Source: Sphingobium sp. AS12 (GTDB taxonomy: Bacteria; Pseudomonadota; Alphaproteobacteria; Sphingomonadales; Sphingomonadaceae). From it: a stretch of 64,000 nucleotides of DNA. The notes beneath the pieces were generated by a model. It was not told the DNA's origin, ran no database searches, and was given only the letters and a program-made list of their open reading frames with translations. The DNA lies in NCBI RefSeq assembly GCF_019097845.1, contig NZ_JAHRGM010000076.1, positions 144,209 through 208,208 of the forward strand, read 5' to 3'. The first letter of the stretch is position 1. Each line of letters begins with the position of its first letter. Made by a program: the position numbers and the translations under genes. Below are positions 17,025 through 27,678 of the stretch, in pieces.

Positions 17025-18155
17025 CTACTTTAGCGTCGGATCGACTGGGTGGCGACGGTGATTTTTTTGACAATTGGCCATCAGGCGGACCATCAGGGCT
17101 TCCAGCCGGGTGGCGTCGATCGTGCGGATAACGGTGGCGGGCTGCTCGCCAAGGCCGGGGCGATAGGGCGCGAACCAGGAGAGCATGTCGCCATAGCCGG
17201 GGCCGAACTGGCTGTTATAATCGACATAGAGCGTCTGCTGGTCGGTCACGAGGGTCGGGTCGAGCCAGACGCCCGCCGCAATCTCGTCCCACAACGGGAA
17301 GCCGGGTTCCAGCGCGGCGATGAAGCTGGCAAGGTCGGGGCTGGCGGATTTTGCCATGCGGTCGAGCAGAGCCTTGCTGCGCTGGGTGCCGGTCGAGGGA
17401 TCGACCGGGACGACGGTGATCGCCTTCCACGGGCTGCGCGCGACGATGCTGGCGGCTTCGGGGTCGAAACGGATGTTGAATTCGCGGCGCGGCGTGTTGA
17501 CGAATTCGCGGGCGAAATCGGCGGCGGCGCGATTGTCGAGCGCTTGCCGGGGATTGAGCGAGCCGCCCATATAGACGAGTTGCTTCGCCAGGCTGGCAAA
17601 GGCAGGATCGAGCCGCTGGGCAAGCGCAAGATTGGTGAGCGGCCCGGCGGCGATGATTGTCACTTCGCCGGGATATTGGCGGACCATGCGGATCAGGAAA
17701 TTGGCGGCGATCTCGTCGCGTGCCCTGGTCGTCGGATTGCCTTCGGGCAAATCGACCGGATCGTTCGGGCCGAAATAGGGCGGCGTACTTTGCTGGGTCG
17801 GTTCGACCCACTGCTTCATCCACGCCCCCTTCCACGTCAGCTTACCGTAGAGGGCTTCCCAGCGATCGGTCAGGACTTCCGAGTTGAGCAGTGGATAGGT
17901 TGCACCCTGCACGACCGGCACGTCGGTGCGGTGGGCGATTTCCAGCCCGCGCAGGGCCATAGCGGTAGCGCGATTGGCCCAGGCGTTGCCCGATACGGTG
18001 GTGATGCCCAGTACGTCGACGTCCGGCGCCTCCAGCAGCATGAGGTGCATGAGCGCAAAGCCCTCATCGTCGATGATGACCTTGCGCCGGGGCGTATCGG
18101 CATGGGCGAGGCCGATGGTCAGGAGCAGCGCGAAGAGCGTGGCAAGCAGCCTCAT
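17025..18155 (-). CDS. exported inosine-uridine preferring nucleoside hydrolase
   Basis: A 376-residue protein with a signal peptide (MRLLATLFALLLTIGLAHA), so likely periplasmic. The calcium/ribose site at the N-terminus reads KVIIDDEGFALMHL, a divergent form of the usual DTDPGxDD motif. Other family segments are present: GITTVSGNAWANRATAMAL, TIIAAGPLTNLAL, VYMGGS and FNIRFDPEAA, and a late WDEIAAGVWLDPTL. It would split purine nucleosides into base plus ribose outside the cytoplasm. The ATG overlaps the adenine deaminase stop (ATGA), making it the last or next-to-last gene of the long purine operon. Confidence 0.86.
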   Translation of the reverse strand: MRLLATLFALLLTIGLAHADTPRRKVIIDDEGFALMHLMLLEAPDVDVLGITTVSGNAWANRATAMALRGLEIAHRTDVPVVQGATYPLLNSEVLTDRWEALYGKLTWKGAWMKQWVEPTQQSTPPYFGPNDPVDLPEGNPTTRARDEIAANFLIRMVRQYPGEVTIIAAGPLTNLALAQRLDPAFASLAKQLVYMGGSLNPRQALDNRAAADFAREFVNTPRREFNIRFDPEAASIVARSPWKAITVVPVDPSTGTQRSKALLDRMAKSASPDLASFIAALEPGFPLWDEIAAGVWLDPTLVTDQQTLYVDYNSQFGPGYGDMLSWFAPYRPGLGEQPATVIRTIDATRLEALMVRLMANCQKNHRRHPVDPTLK

Positions 18156-19156
18156 AGATGGGCGTCCAGTCGTTCGAGATGGGCGGCGATGGCGTCGGCT
18201 GGCAGGAAGGAGCCGATGAAGCTGTTGCGGGCGAGTTGGACGAGTTGCGCCCTGGTGAGGCCGCGCGCCGCTGCCGCTGCGCGATAATTGTCGGCGATAT
18301 AGCCGCCGAAATAGGCGGGATCGTCGGAATTGATCGTGGCGCGCAAGCCAAGGTCCAGCATCCGGTCGATCGGATGGTCGGCCAGATCGGGAACCACGCA
18401 CAATTTGAGGTTGGAGAGCGGGCAGACGGTGAGCGTCATCCCCTCCCGCACCAGCCGGTCGACCAGCGCATCATCCTCCAGCGCGCGGTTGCCATGGTCG
18501 ATGCGATCGACATGGAGCAGGTCGAGCGCCTGATAGACATAGGCGGGTGGTCCTTCCTCGCCGGCATGGGCAGTCAGGCGGAGACCTTTGGCGGCGGCGG
18601 CAGCGAAAACGCGGGCGAATTTTTCGGGCGGATGGCCGTTTTCGGAGGAATCTAGGCCGACGGCGGCGATCCGGTCGAGCCAGGGGTCGGCGGCGGCCAG
18701 CGTCGCGAACGCCGCCTCTTCGCTCAGATGGCGCAGGAAGGAGAGGATGAGCGCGCTGCTGATGCCGTGGCGTGCTTGTGCATCGGCCATGGCCGAGAGC
18801 AGTCCTTCGACGACCATGGCAAAGGGAATGCCACGATCGGTATGGGTCTGCGGATCGAACATGAGTTCGGCATGAACGACGCCGTCGGCCGTCGCCCGAT
18901 CGAAGTAAGCGGCGGCGAGATCGTGGAAATCTTGGCTGGTCCGCAGCACGTCCGCCCCGGCATAATAAATGTCGAGAAAATCCTGCAAGTTACCAAAGGC
19001 GTAGGCGGCGCGAACATCCTCCACACTGGCATAGGGGATGGCGACGCCATTGCGTTCGGCAAGGGCGAACATCAGTTCCGGCTCCAGACTACCCTCAATA
19101 TGGAGATGGAGTTCGGCCTTGGGCAGGGCGCGGATGAAGCTGTCGAGATCGGTCAT
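18152..19156 (-). CDS. adenine deaminase (Add-like adenine aminohydrolase)
   Basis: A 334-residue cytosolic enzyme of the adenosine deaminase superfamily. Key motifs: ELHLHIEGSLEPELMFALAE (HxH), FDPQTHTDRGIPFAMV, AVGLDSSENGHPPEKF, TAHAGEEGPPAY, RIDHGNRALEDD and NSDDPAYFGGYIADNY. The FDPQTHT and DDPAYFGGY segments closely resemble the Pseudomonas proteins first called adenosine deaminase but shown to be adenine deaminases, which turn adenine into hypoxanthine. That fits an operon importing free bases and sets it apart from the exported nucleoside deaminase at 6041. ATGA overlaps link it to guanine deaminase upstream and nucleoside hydrolase downstream. Confidence 0.88.
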   Translation of the reverse strand: MTDLDSFIRALPKAELHLHIEGSLEPELMFALAERNGVAIPYASVEDVRAAYAFGNLQDFLDIYYAGADVLRTSQDFHDLAAAYFDRATADGVVHAELMFDPQTHTDRGIPFAMVVEGLLSAMADAQARHGISSALILSFLRHLSEEAAFATLAAADPWLDRIAAVGLDSSENGHPPEKFARVFAAAAAKGLRLTAHAGEEGPPAYVYQALDLLHVDRIDHGNRALEDDALVDRLVREGMTLTVCPLSNLKLCVVPDLADHPIDRMLDLGLRATINSDDPAYFGGYIADNYRAAAAARGLTRAQLVQLARNSFIGSFLPADAIAAHLERLDAHL

Positions 19157-20463
19157 GATGCTGTGCCTTGTCGGTCCCAGGCGCATTGGCCCAAAATATA
19201 GGTCCGCGCGATGACGCGGTCGTCGCCGAGGATTTGCAGCGCGAAGAGACGGTCGGCAAGCGTTGCATTTTCCGTGCGCCGCGCCAGCAGCGGGGTCGCT
19301 GCACAGTCGAGCAGGACGAAATCAGCCTCCTGCCCCGGTTCCAGACCGCCGACCCTGTCGTCAATGTGGAGCAGCGCAGCGCCGCCCGCTGTCGCGAGAT
19401 AGAGGGCGCGGAAGGGATCGAGCGGATCATGGCGCGACAGGGCTGCCTGATAGGCCAGCCCTGCGGTATGGAGCAGCGAGAAGGAGGTACCTGCGCCGAC
19501 ATCGGTGCCAAGGCCGATGCGGACGCCATGGGCGTCGGCCTGCCCAAAATCGAAAAAGCCTGATCCCAGAAACAGGTTGGAACTGGGGCAGACGGCTATC
19601 CCCGCCCCGCTTTGGGCCAGGCGGGCACAGGCGCGGTCGGACAAATGGACGCCATGCGCGAACACCGACCGGTCGCCGACCAGACCGAAGCGGTCATAGA
19701 CGTCGAGATAATCCTGTGCCGCAGGAAAGCGGTCAGCCACGGCGGCACATTCGCGCAGATTTTCAGCCAGATGGGTGTGCAGCAGCACGTCGGGATGATC
19801 GGCCAGCAATGCGCCTGCAACCTGCAACTGCGCGTCCGACGAGGTGAGGGCAAAGCGGGGTGTCACCGCATAGCCGAGCCGACCACGGCCACGCCAGCGG
19901 CGGATCAGGGCGTCGCTCTCGCTGCGCCCGCTATCGACCGTATCGGCCAGCCCCTCTGGCCCCATATCCATCAATATCTTGCCCGACAGGATGCGCATGT
20001 TCCGGTCCAGCGCCGCGTCGAACAGGGCATCGACCGAATGGGCATGGACGGTCGGGAACACGAGCGCGCTGGTCGTGCCGTTGCGCAGCAGTTCGTCCAG
20101 AAACAGGCTCGCCGTCCGATCCGCATGGGCGCGGTCGGCAAAGGCTTTTTCAGCCGGGAAGATATGGCGATCGAGCCAGTCGAGCAATTGTTCGCCGTGC
20201 GAGGCGATATGGTCCATCTGCGCATAATGGACATGGGCGTCGATGAAGCCAGGGACGATCAGGCCGGGGAGATGCTCGATCGCAAGACCGGGAAAGCGGC
20301 CTGCCAGTGTCATATAGTCGCCGCGCGCGACGACGATGCCATCCTCTACCATCAGCAACCCATCTGGTTCGTAGCGGATGGCATCGGGATGATGATGTGG
20401 ATCGCGCGAGACCGACAGAAGTTCGCCGCGAAAGCCATGAATCGTCATGCCTCCCTTCGTCAT
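19153..20463 (-). CDS. guaD: guanine deaminase
   Basis: A 436-residue zinc amidohydrolase that converts guanine to xanthine. Signature segments: PGFIDAHVHYAQMDHIASHG (HxH), LLHTHLAENLRE, FAHGVHLSD, VCPSSNLFLGSGFFD and GLGTDVGAGTSFSLL. The C-terminus carries the metal-dependent hydrolase small domain (GGLEPGQEADFVLLD). ATG 20463 overlaps the xdhC stop codon by ATGA and its own stop overlaps the adenine deaminase start. Both base deaminases thus lie directly downstream of xanthine dehydrogenase, feeding it hypoxanthine and xanthine. Confidence 0.93.
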   Translation of the reverse strand: MTKGGMTIHGFRGELLSVSRDPHHHPDAIRYEPDGLLMVEDGIVVARGDYMTLAGRFPGLAIEHLPGLIVPGFIDAHVHYAQMDHIASHGEQLLDWLDRHIFPAEKAFADRAHADRTASLFLDELLRNGTTSALVFPTVHAHSVDALFDAALDRNMRILSGKILMDMGPEGLADTVDSGRSESDALIRRWRGRGRLGYAVTPRFALTSSDAQLQVAGALLADHPDVLLHTHLAENLRECAAVADRFPAAQDYLDVYDRFGLVGDRSVFAHGVHLSDRACARLAQSGAGIAVCPSSNLFLGSGFFDFGQADAHGVRIGLGTDVGAGTSFSLLHTAGLAYQAALSRHDPLDPFRALYLATAGGAALLHIDDRVGGLEPGQEADFVLLDCAATPLLARRTENATLADRLFALQILGDDRVIARTYILGQCAWDRQGTAS

Positions 20464-21380
20464 GCGACCCTCAGTTGCAGCAGTTGGGCCAGCACGGCGA
20501 TGGCGATGACATCGGGTTCCTTGCCGGTGACGCCCGGCACCCCGATCGGCGAGGTCAGTCGGGCGCGCGTCTGCGCATCGATGCCGTCACGCGCCAACCG
20601 TGCATGAAAGCGCGCACCCTTGGTGGCGGAACCGATCAGGCCGATGAAGGCGCAAGGCGGGCGGCTGAGCGCGGCGTGAGTCAGGCGATAGTCCAGTCCA
20701 TGGTCGTGAGTCAGGATGAGAATGGCGGCCTCATCGGGCGCGTCGGCCACGCATTGCTCAATTGCGGCTTCGGGCACGACGGCAACGCCATCTATCGTTT
20801 CAAACACCGGGCGGGTGTCGAACCAGGACAGGCGCAAGGGCAGATTGGCAGCGTGGCGGGCGATCGCCTGCCCGACATGGCCGGCCCCGAACAGGTAAAC
20901 AGGCCTTTGATACTGGCCGATGATTTCGGCGAGGCTGTCACCCGCGCGAGGACGATCGCCGCGCGCCGAAAGGCTGGACGGCAGGGCATGATCGTTGACA
21001 TGCCGTTCCATCCGGTCGGGCAGGAAGGTCGAGACGAGGATGCGCTCGTCGGCGGCATCGGCCAGCCAGTCCATCGCGGCGGGATCGAGATGTTCAATGA
21101 GCAGCCGCACCCGCCCGCCGCAACATTGGCCCAGCAGCGGTCCCAACGGATAATCCTGCACCCGCCAATGGCCCGGCGGCAGCGCGAGGATGGCGCGGGC
21201 CTGTTCGACCGCGCGATATTCCAGCTGACCACCACCGATCGTGCCATGGAGCGTGTCCGCCGTGACGAGCATCCGCGTCCCCGCCCCGCGCGGCGCGGAG
21301 CCTTCGCTCGCGACGATGCTGATCATCGCGCCCGGCGTCCTGCCTGCAACGCTGCGCAGCCAGCCCAGCCACTCGCTCAT
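20460..21380 (-). CDS. xdhC: xanthine dehydrogenase accessory protein XdhC
   Basis: A 306-residue protein of the XdhC/CoxI family, which binds molybdenum cofactor, supports its sulfuration and inserts it into XdhB. The N-terminal half has the ISIVASEGSAPRGAGTRMLV and GTIGGGQLEYRAV motifs. A central GQCCGG carries the Cys implicated in cofactor binding. The C-terminal Rossmann-like half has VYLFGAGHVGQAIA and ILTHDHGLDY. ATG 21380 overlaps the xdhB stop by ATGA; the longer upstream frame is antisense noise within xdhB. Confidence 0.93.
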   Translation of the reverse strand: MSEWLGWLRSVAGRTPGAMISIVASEGSAPRGAGTRMLVTADTLHGTIGGGQLEYRAVEQARAILALPPGHWRVQDYPLGPLLGQCCGGRVRLLIEHLDPAAMDWLADAADERILVSTFLPDRMERHVNDHALPSSLSARGDRPRAGDSLAEIIGQYQRPVYLFGAGHVGQAIARHAANLPLRLSWFDTRPVFETIDGVAVVPEAAIEQCVADAPDEAAILILTHDHGLDYRLTHAALSRPPCAFIGLIGSATKGARFHARLARDGIDAQTRARLTSPIGVPGVTGKEPDVIAIAVLAQLLQLRVA

Positions 21381-23678
21381 CGCGCGCGATGCTCCGTCAC
21401 CGCGCGCAATATGCGTTCGGGGGTGGCAGGGGCGTCGAGGCGCGGGAGTGCGCGGACGTCCGGCGCGACCGCGGCGACGGCGCGGGTCAGCGCGGAAAAG
21501 ACTGAGATAGCGAGCATGAAGGGGGGTTCGCCGACCGCCTTGGACCGGTTGATGGTCGGTTCGACATTCTCGCCATCCCACAGGCTGATCGTCATATGGG
21601 CGGGCCGGTCCGACGCGGTCGGGATTTTGTAGGTGGCGGGCGAATGGGTCAGCAAGTGGCCCTGATCGTCGAACACCAGTTCCTCGGTGGTCAGCCACCC
21701 CTGCCCCTGGATGAAGCCGCCCTCAATCTGGCCGATGTCGATCTGCCGATTGAGCGAGCGGCCGACATCGTGGAGGATGTCGACGGCCAGCACCTTATGC
21801 TCGCCGGTCAGCGTGTCGATCGCGACTTCCGATACGGCTGCGCCATAGGCGAAATAATAGAAAGGGCGGCCCTGATGCGCTGCGCGATCATAGGCGATGC
21901 CGGGGGTTGCATAATAGCCGGTGGCCGCGAGCGAGATGCGGCCGATGTGCGCCTTACGGCAAAGCTGGGCGAAGGTCAGCCGTTCCGCCCCGGCGATGAT
22001 GCCTTCGGAGGTGAAATGGACTTCCGTGTCGGCGCAGCCAAAGGTGCGGACAAGGAAGCCGGTCAGCCGGTCGCGGATCGTCATCGCCGCTTCGTAGGCG
22101 GCCATGCCGTTGAGGTCCGCGCCCGACGAGGCGGCAGTGGCGGACGTATTGGGCACCTTGTCGGTGCGGGTGGCGGTGATCCGCACTTTGTCGATCGGCA
22201 CGGCGAACACGTCGGCGACGACCTGCGCCACCTTGATATAAAGCCCCTGCCCCATTTCCGTGCCGCCATGGTTGATCTGGATCGACCCGTCGGCATAGAC
22301 CAGTACCAGCGCCCCGGCCTGGTTCAAATGGGTGGTGGTGAAGCTGATCCCGAATTTGACCGGGGTGAGGGCGATGCCCTTCTTGATGATCGGGCTGGTC
22401 GCGTTAAAGGCGTCGATCGCGGCGATGCGGGCGTCATAGCGGGCGTCGGCGCGCAGCCGGGCGATGAGTTGGGGCGCGATATTGTCCGCGATCGTCATGC
22501 CATAGGGCGCGACATCGCGACCGGGGCCGTAGAGATTGAGGCAACGGACCGCCAGCGGATCATGGCCCAGATGCGCGGCAATGTCGTCCATCACCCGCTC
22601 GATCGCCAGCATCCCCTGCGGGCCGCCAAAACCGCGAAAGGCGGTGTCGGACACGGTGTTGGTTTTCAGCCGCTCGGACAGGATTTCGACGTCGGGTAGC
22701 CAGTAGCAATTGTCGGCATGGAACATCGCCCGGTCGTTGATCGCCGGGGACAGATCGACCGTGGCACCGCAACGGGAGGCAAGGCGCAGCTGGAGAGCCA
22801 GCACATGGCCCGAAGCATCGAAGCCGACATCATAGGAGACGCGGAAGGCATGGCGCTTGCCGGTCATCACCATGTCATCGTCCCGGTCGCAGCGGAATTT
22901 CGCGGGACGTGCGGTCTTGTCCGCCACCAGCGCGGCGGCAGCGGCGAACAGGGCAGCCTGCGTCTCCTTGCCGCCAAAGGCGCCACCCATGCGCCGCACC
23001 TCCACCGTCACGTCGGCGGAATTGAGATGGAGCATATGGGCGATCAGATGCTGGACTTCGCTGGGATGCTGGGTTGAACTGAGTACATGGATCTGGCCAT
23101 CTTCGCCCGGCGTTGCGACCGCAACCTGCCCCTCCAGATAGAAATGATCCTGCCCGCCCATGTCGAAACCGCCGGTCAGGCGGTGGGGCGCGGTAGCCAG
23201 CGCGGCATCGGCGTCACCGCGCGCCATGCGCTGGGTCGGTTCGATCAGTGAATTGGCCGCCTGTGCCGCCTCGATCGTCAGGCAGGCGGGGAGCGGTTCA
23301 TAATCGATCTTGCCGAGCCGCGCGGCCTTGCGTGCAGCGTGCTGGCTGGTGGCGGCGACCAGGAAGATGGCTTGTCCGACGCAGATGACTTCGCCATCGG
23401 CCAACAGCCGGTCATCGCCCGCCACCGGGCTGACATCGTTCGCGCCGGGGATGTCGGCAGCGGTAAAGACGTGGACCACGCCTTTGGCCGCACGGACGGC
23501 CGACAAGTCCATGGCGCGGATGCGGGCATGGGCTTGGGCGCTCTGACCAAAGGCGAGGTGGAGCATGTCGGCGGGTTCCGGCCCGTCATCGGCATAGCGG
23601 GCGGTGCCGGTGACGTGCAGATGCGCGCTGTCATGCGGGTGCGAGGGCTTGGACAGCACACGCCATGCGGGATCGCGA

Positions 23679-23686
<8 letters not shown>
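21377..23686 (-). CDS. xdhB: xanthine dehydrogenase molybdopterin-binding subunit
   Basis: The 769-residue large subunit of xanthine dehydrogenase. Molybdopterin and active-site segments: GGQDHFYLEGQ (Gln near Mo), RMGGAFGGKETQ, DTAFRGFGGPQG (substrate Arg), GGTEMGQGLYIKVAQV, SSGADLNG and the catalytic Glu in VGEPPFMLAIS. ATG 23686 overlaps the xdhA stop by 8 bp. It carries out hydroxylation of hypoxanthine and xanthine to urate in the cytoplasm with XdhA as electron-transfer partner. Motifs are intact and the length is normal for the bacterial two-subunit enzyme. Confidence 0.95.
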
Positions 23687-25106
<1,420 letters not shown>

Positions 25107-25107
25107 C

Positions 25108-25440
25108 TCAGCTCCCCCGATAGGTCGAATAGCCATAGGGCGAGACGAGCAAGGGGACGTGATAATGGGCTTCGTCCGCGATGCCGAAGTCGAGGACGAT
25201 AATGTCGAGGAAGGGCGGATCGGGCAAGTCGACGCCCCGCCCGGCGAAATAGGGTGCAACCGCAAATTCCAGCCGGTAGCGGCCCTGCGCGAGCGCAGGC
25301 AGACCGGGGCAGCGGCCATCCGCGTCGGTAGCAGCAGCGAAGAGCATCGCCCCGTCGCCGTCGAGCAGGCGGAGCGCGACCCCGGCGGCGGGGCAGCCAT
25401 GGCTGGTGTCGAGGACATGGGTGGACAGGCTGGCCATCAT
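25108..25440 (-). CDS. uraH: 5-hydroxyisourate hydrolase
   Basis: A 110-residue transthyretin-like enzyme. The family N-terminal block LSTHVLDTSHGCPAAGV and the invariant C-terminus YRGS are present, with the catalytic His of STHVLD and a second His in AHYHVPLL. ATG 25440 follows AGAGGAGG and forms an ATGA overlap with the upstream flavoprotein gene. It hydrolyses 5-hydroxyisourate to OHCU, the second step after urate oxidation, and lies between the urate hydroxylase and xanthine dehydrogenase genes. Confidence 0.95.
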   Translation of the reverse strand: MMASLSTHVLDTSHGCPAAGVALRLLDGDGAMLFAAATDADGRCPGLPALAQGRYRLEFAVAPYFAGRGVDLPDPPFLDIIVLDFGIADEAHYHVPLLVSPYGYSTYRGS

Positions 25441-26864
25441 GCCGCCTCCTCTTTCGGTTTTGGCCATTGCCCGACAAATTCCGCCTCGTCATAGGCGAGC
25501 AGATCGGCGACCAGCGCGGTGCGATCATCGAGGAAAAGCTGGTCGGTGACACCGCGCAGCAGCCGCGGCAGCGCGGTTTGCAGGCCCGACAAAGCGGAGG
25601 CGGAGAGGCCCAGGCTGATGAGCGCGGAATAGTTGAAGGCGAACAGGCCGTGCAGCGCATCGCCCTGCCCTTCCTCGCGCGGGGTCAGCTCAAAACCCTC
25701 ACCGAGATAGGGATGCGCGTCGATCAGCGCGTTCGAGCTACCCGGCGGTGGCGTGTAGCGATCGGCCCAGCGGGCGATGCTTGATGCCAGGGCGGCAAGT
25801 TCCGGGCGCAGGCCGGGGTCGCTCAGCAGGCCGGTGGACAGGACCACAAAGTCGAACATGAAATTGCCCACGGGCGTCGTCACATGGACGCCGCCGTCGC
25901 GTTGTTCCACCGCCGTCCAGGGCGCGCCCAGATGCAGCGCGAAGCCGGGCCAGCTCGCCGCGCGATCGAACGTATCGTTGGTGGGCGGCTGGTTGTGACC
26001 GAGGAAGCTGGCCATCACCGAATATTTATCCGCGTCTGACAGCGCAGGATAGCGGCCGGTGAAGCCGACCTGCTCCATGAAGCGGATCGGGTTGATGCGC
26101 GGCAGTAGTGGGCGGCGAATGAAAACATGCGCCTCACCCACACCAAGGCCGAGCGCGGCATTGGCATTGTCGAAGGCCGACGCGCCCCCGCCCAATATGC
26201 CGATGCGCTTGCCCCTGAGCGCGGCGAAGTCGATCGGTTCGCTGGTATGGGCATAAAGGCTGCGTGGCAAAGCGTCGCGGATCATGGCGGGGGTATGCCA
26301 TTCGCCGCCGCCCTGTATGCCGGTGGCCAGCACCACCTTGCGCGCCAGCAGCGGCGGCTGGCCATCGAGATGCAGGCGGTGGAGGCCATCGCCCAGCGGC
26401 TCGATGAGGGTGAGTTTCGTGTCGTTGCGCACCGGGAGGTTCAAAACACGGCGATACCAGCGCAGATAGGCCATCCAGTCGCCGCGCGCGATCTTGTCGA
26501 CCGCCTCCCAGCCCGCTGCGCCATGCTGCGCTTCCCACCAGGCGCGATAGCTGAGCGCTGGAATGCCGAAATCGATGGGGTTGAGGTTCTTCGGCGTGCG
26601 CAGGGTGATCATCCGCGCATAAGTGTCCCACGGCCCTTCCAGCCCGGCGGGGTTCTCGTCGATGACAAGGATGTTGGAAACCCGTTCGCGCAGCAGGCCG
26701 AAGGCGGCGGCCAGACCGCTCTGCCCGCCGCCGACGATGACGACATCATGGACATGGCCCTGTGAATGGGCGCGCGGCCGGGTCCAGTCGGTGCCGCCAT
26801 GGCCGATCAGGACGAGTTGGCGGGCGAGATCGGATTCCAGCGCGGGCAGGCCGATGACGCTCAT
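25437..26864 (-). CDS. hpyO: FAD-dependent urate hydroxylase, HpyO type
   Basis: A 475-residue two-Rossmann flavoprotein: FAD site DVVIVGGGQSGLAAAFGLL near residues 40-58, then an NADPH site GKRIGILGGGASAFDNANA, with PWDTYARMITLRTPKNLN between them. This matches the HpyO family described from Xanthomonas, an enzyme not homologous to HpxO or uricase that hydroxylates urate to 5-hydroxyisourate using NAD(P)H. Its place between uraH and uraD, and the absence of any other urate-oxidising gene in the window, strongly support the role. The N-terminal 35 residues before the FAD motif are unusual. Sequence alone cannot exclude another N-hydroxylating flavoprotein activity. Confidence 0.78.
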   Translation of the reverse strand: MSVIGLPALESDLARQLVLIGHGGTDWTRPRAHSQGHVHDVVIVGGGQSGLAAAFGLLRERVSNILVIDENPAGLEGPWDTYARMITLRTPKNLNPIDFGIPALSYRAWWEAQHGAAGWEAVDKIARGDWMAYLRWYRRVLNLPVRNDTKLTLIEPLGDGLHRLHLDGQPPLLARKVVLATGIQGGGEWHTPAMIRDALPRSLYAHTSEPIDFAALRGKRIGILGGGASAFDNANAALGLGVGEAHVFIRRPLLPRINPIRFMEQVGFTGRYPALSDADKYSVMASFLGHNQPPTNDTFDRAASWPGFALHLGAPWTAVEQRDGGVHVTTPVGNFMFDFVVLSTGLLSDPGLRPELAALASSIARWADRYTPPPGSSNALIDAHPYLGEGFELTPREEGQGDALHGLFAFNYSALISLGLSASALSGLQTALPRLLRGVTDQLFLDDRTALVADLLAYDEAEFVGQWPKPKEEAA

Positions 26865-27301
26865 GCCATGTCCCCCAACCGCAACCGGACGATCTCGCCG
26901 ATCTGGGCGAGTGCGGTTGCGATCTCTTCGTCGCGACCATGCCCCAGGCGCTGTTCCATGGCGGCCAATATACCCGCCTTGTCGGTCAATCGCACGCAGA
27001 TGATGAAGGGAAAGTCGAAGCGTTCCCGGTAAGCGGCGTTGAGGGCGTGGAAGCGGTCATATTCCTGTTGGGTCAGGCGGTCCAGACCGGCCGAGGCCTG
27101 CTCCGCCGCCGACGCATCGGTCAGCGTCCTGTCGATCGCCGCCTTGCCCGCCAGTTCAGGGTGGGCGCGGATCAGCGCCAATTGCTCGTCCGGCGTGGCG
27201 TCATGGACGACGGCCATCAGATCGGCATGACGGTCACCCGATGCGGGCCGTGCGTCGGCGCGCGCCTCGACCCAGGGACTATGTTCAAACAGCGCAGTCA
27301 A
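26861..27301 (-). CDS. uraD: OHCU decarboxylase (short N-terminus)
   Basis: A 146-residue enzyme that decarboxylates OHCU to (S)-allantoin. Recognised by FEHSPWV, the catalytic-His segment ALIRAHPELAGKA, SAAEQASAGLD (catalytic Glu) and FDFPFIICVR. Translation appears to start at TTG 27301, which overlaps the hpxZ stop as TTGA. Typical bacterial homologues have about 15-20 more residues before FEHSPWV (an LN...FVxxLGG segment) that are missing here. The upstream in-frame residues do not resemble that segment. Catalytic residues are retained, so it is probably active. Confidence 0.9.
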   Translation of the reverse strand: MTALFEHSPWVEARADARPASGDRHADLMAVVHDATPDEQLALIRAHPELAGKAAIDRTLTDASAAEQASAGLDRLTQQEYDRFHALNAAYRERFDFPFIICVRLTDKAGILAAMEQRLGHGRDEEIATALAQIGEIVRLRLGDMA

Positions 27302-27678
27302 TGCGTGTTGCCCTCCAGGCTGACATGGGCGGAGACGACCTTCCAGCCATCGGCGAACTTGACCCAGCTCTGGGTCTGGCGGCCGCGCCGGTCGCTATTT
27401 TCGCGGAAAAATTCAGCGTCGGCGGTGGCAAAGCTGTCGCCATACACCGTGATGGAGACCTTCCCCAGCTTGCGTTGGGGGGAGCCGCCGCGACCTTTAC
27501 GAAATGCGCGGATTTCCTCGATGCCGTACAATACTTCGCCCACGCCATAGCGGTTGGTGGTCGGCGCATCGTGGAACAGCGCGTCCATGGCAGGCACATC
27601 GTCCGCCATCAGCGCGCGCTCATATTCGGCGAAGGCGACGGTCATTTCGGCGAGCAGGATCGGATCATCTATGGTCAT
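27298..27678 (-). CDS. hpxZ: oxalurate-catabolism protein HpxZ (SnoaL-like)
   Basis: A 126-residue SnoaL/NTF2-fold protein of the HpxZ (DUF3225) family. MTIDDPILLAEMTVAFAEYE at the start, FHDAPTTNRYGVGEVLYG and a late TQSWVKFADGWKVVSAHVS are family hallmarks. HpxZ is encoded with HpxW, HpxX and HpxY in Klebsiella, where the genes are needed for oxalurate use; its precise role is unclear. ATG 27678 overlaps the puuE stop by ATGA. The other Hpx partners are 4-9 kb upstream in the same operon. Confidence 0.85.
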   Translation of the reverse strand: MTIDDPILLAEMTVAFAEYERALMADDVPAMDALFHDAPTTNRYGVGEVLYGIEEIRAFRKGRGGSPQRKLGKVSITVYGDSFATADAEFFRENSDRRGRQTQSWVKFADGWKVVSAHVSLEGNTH

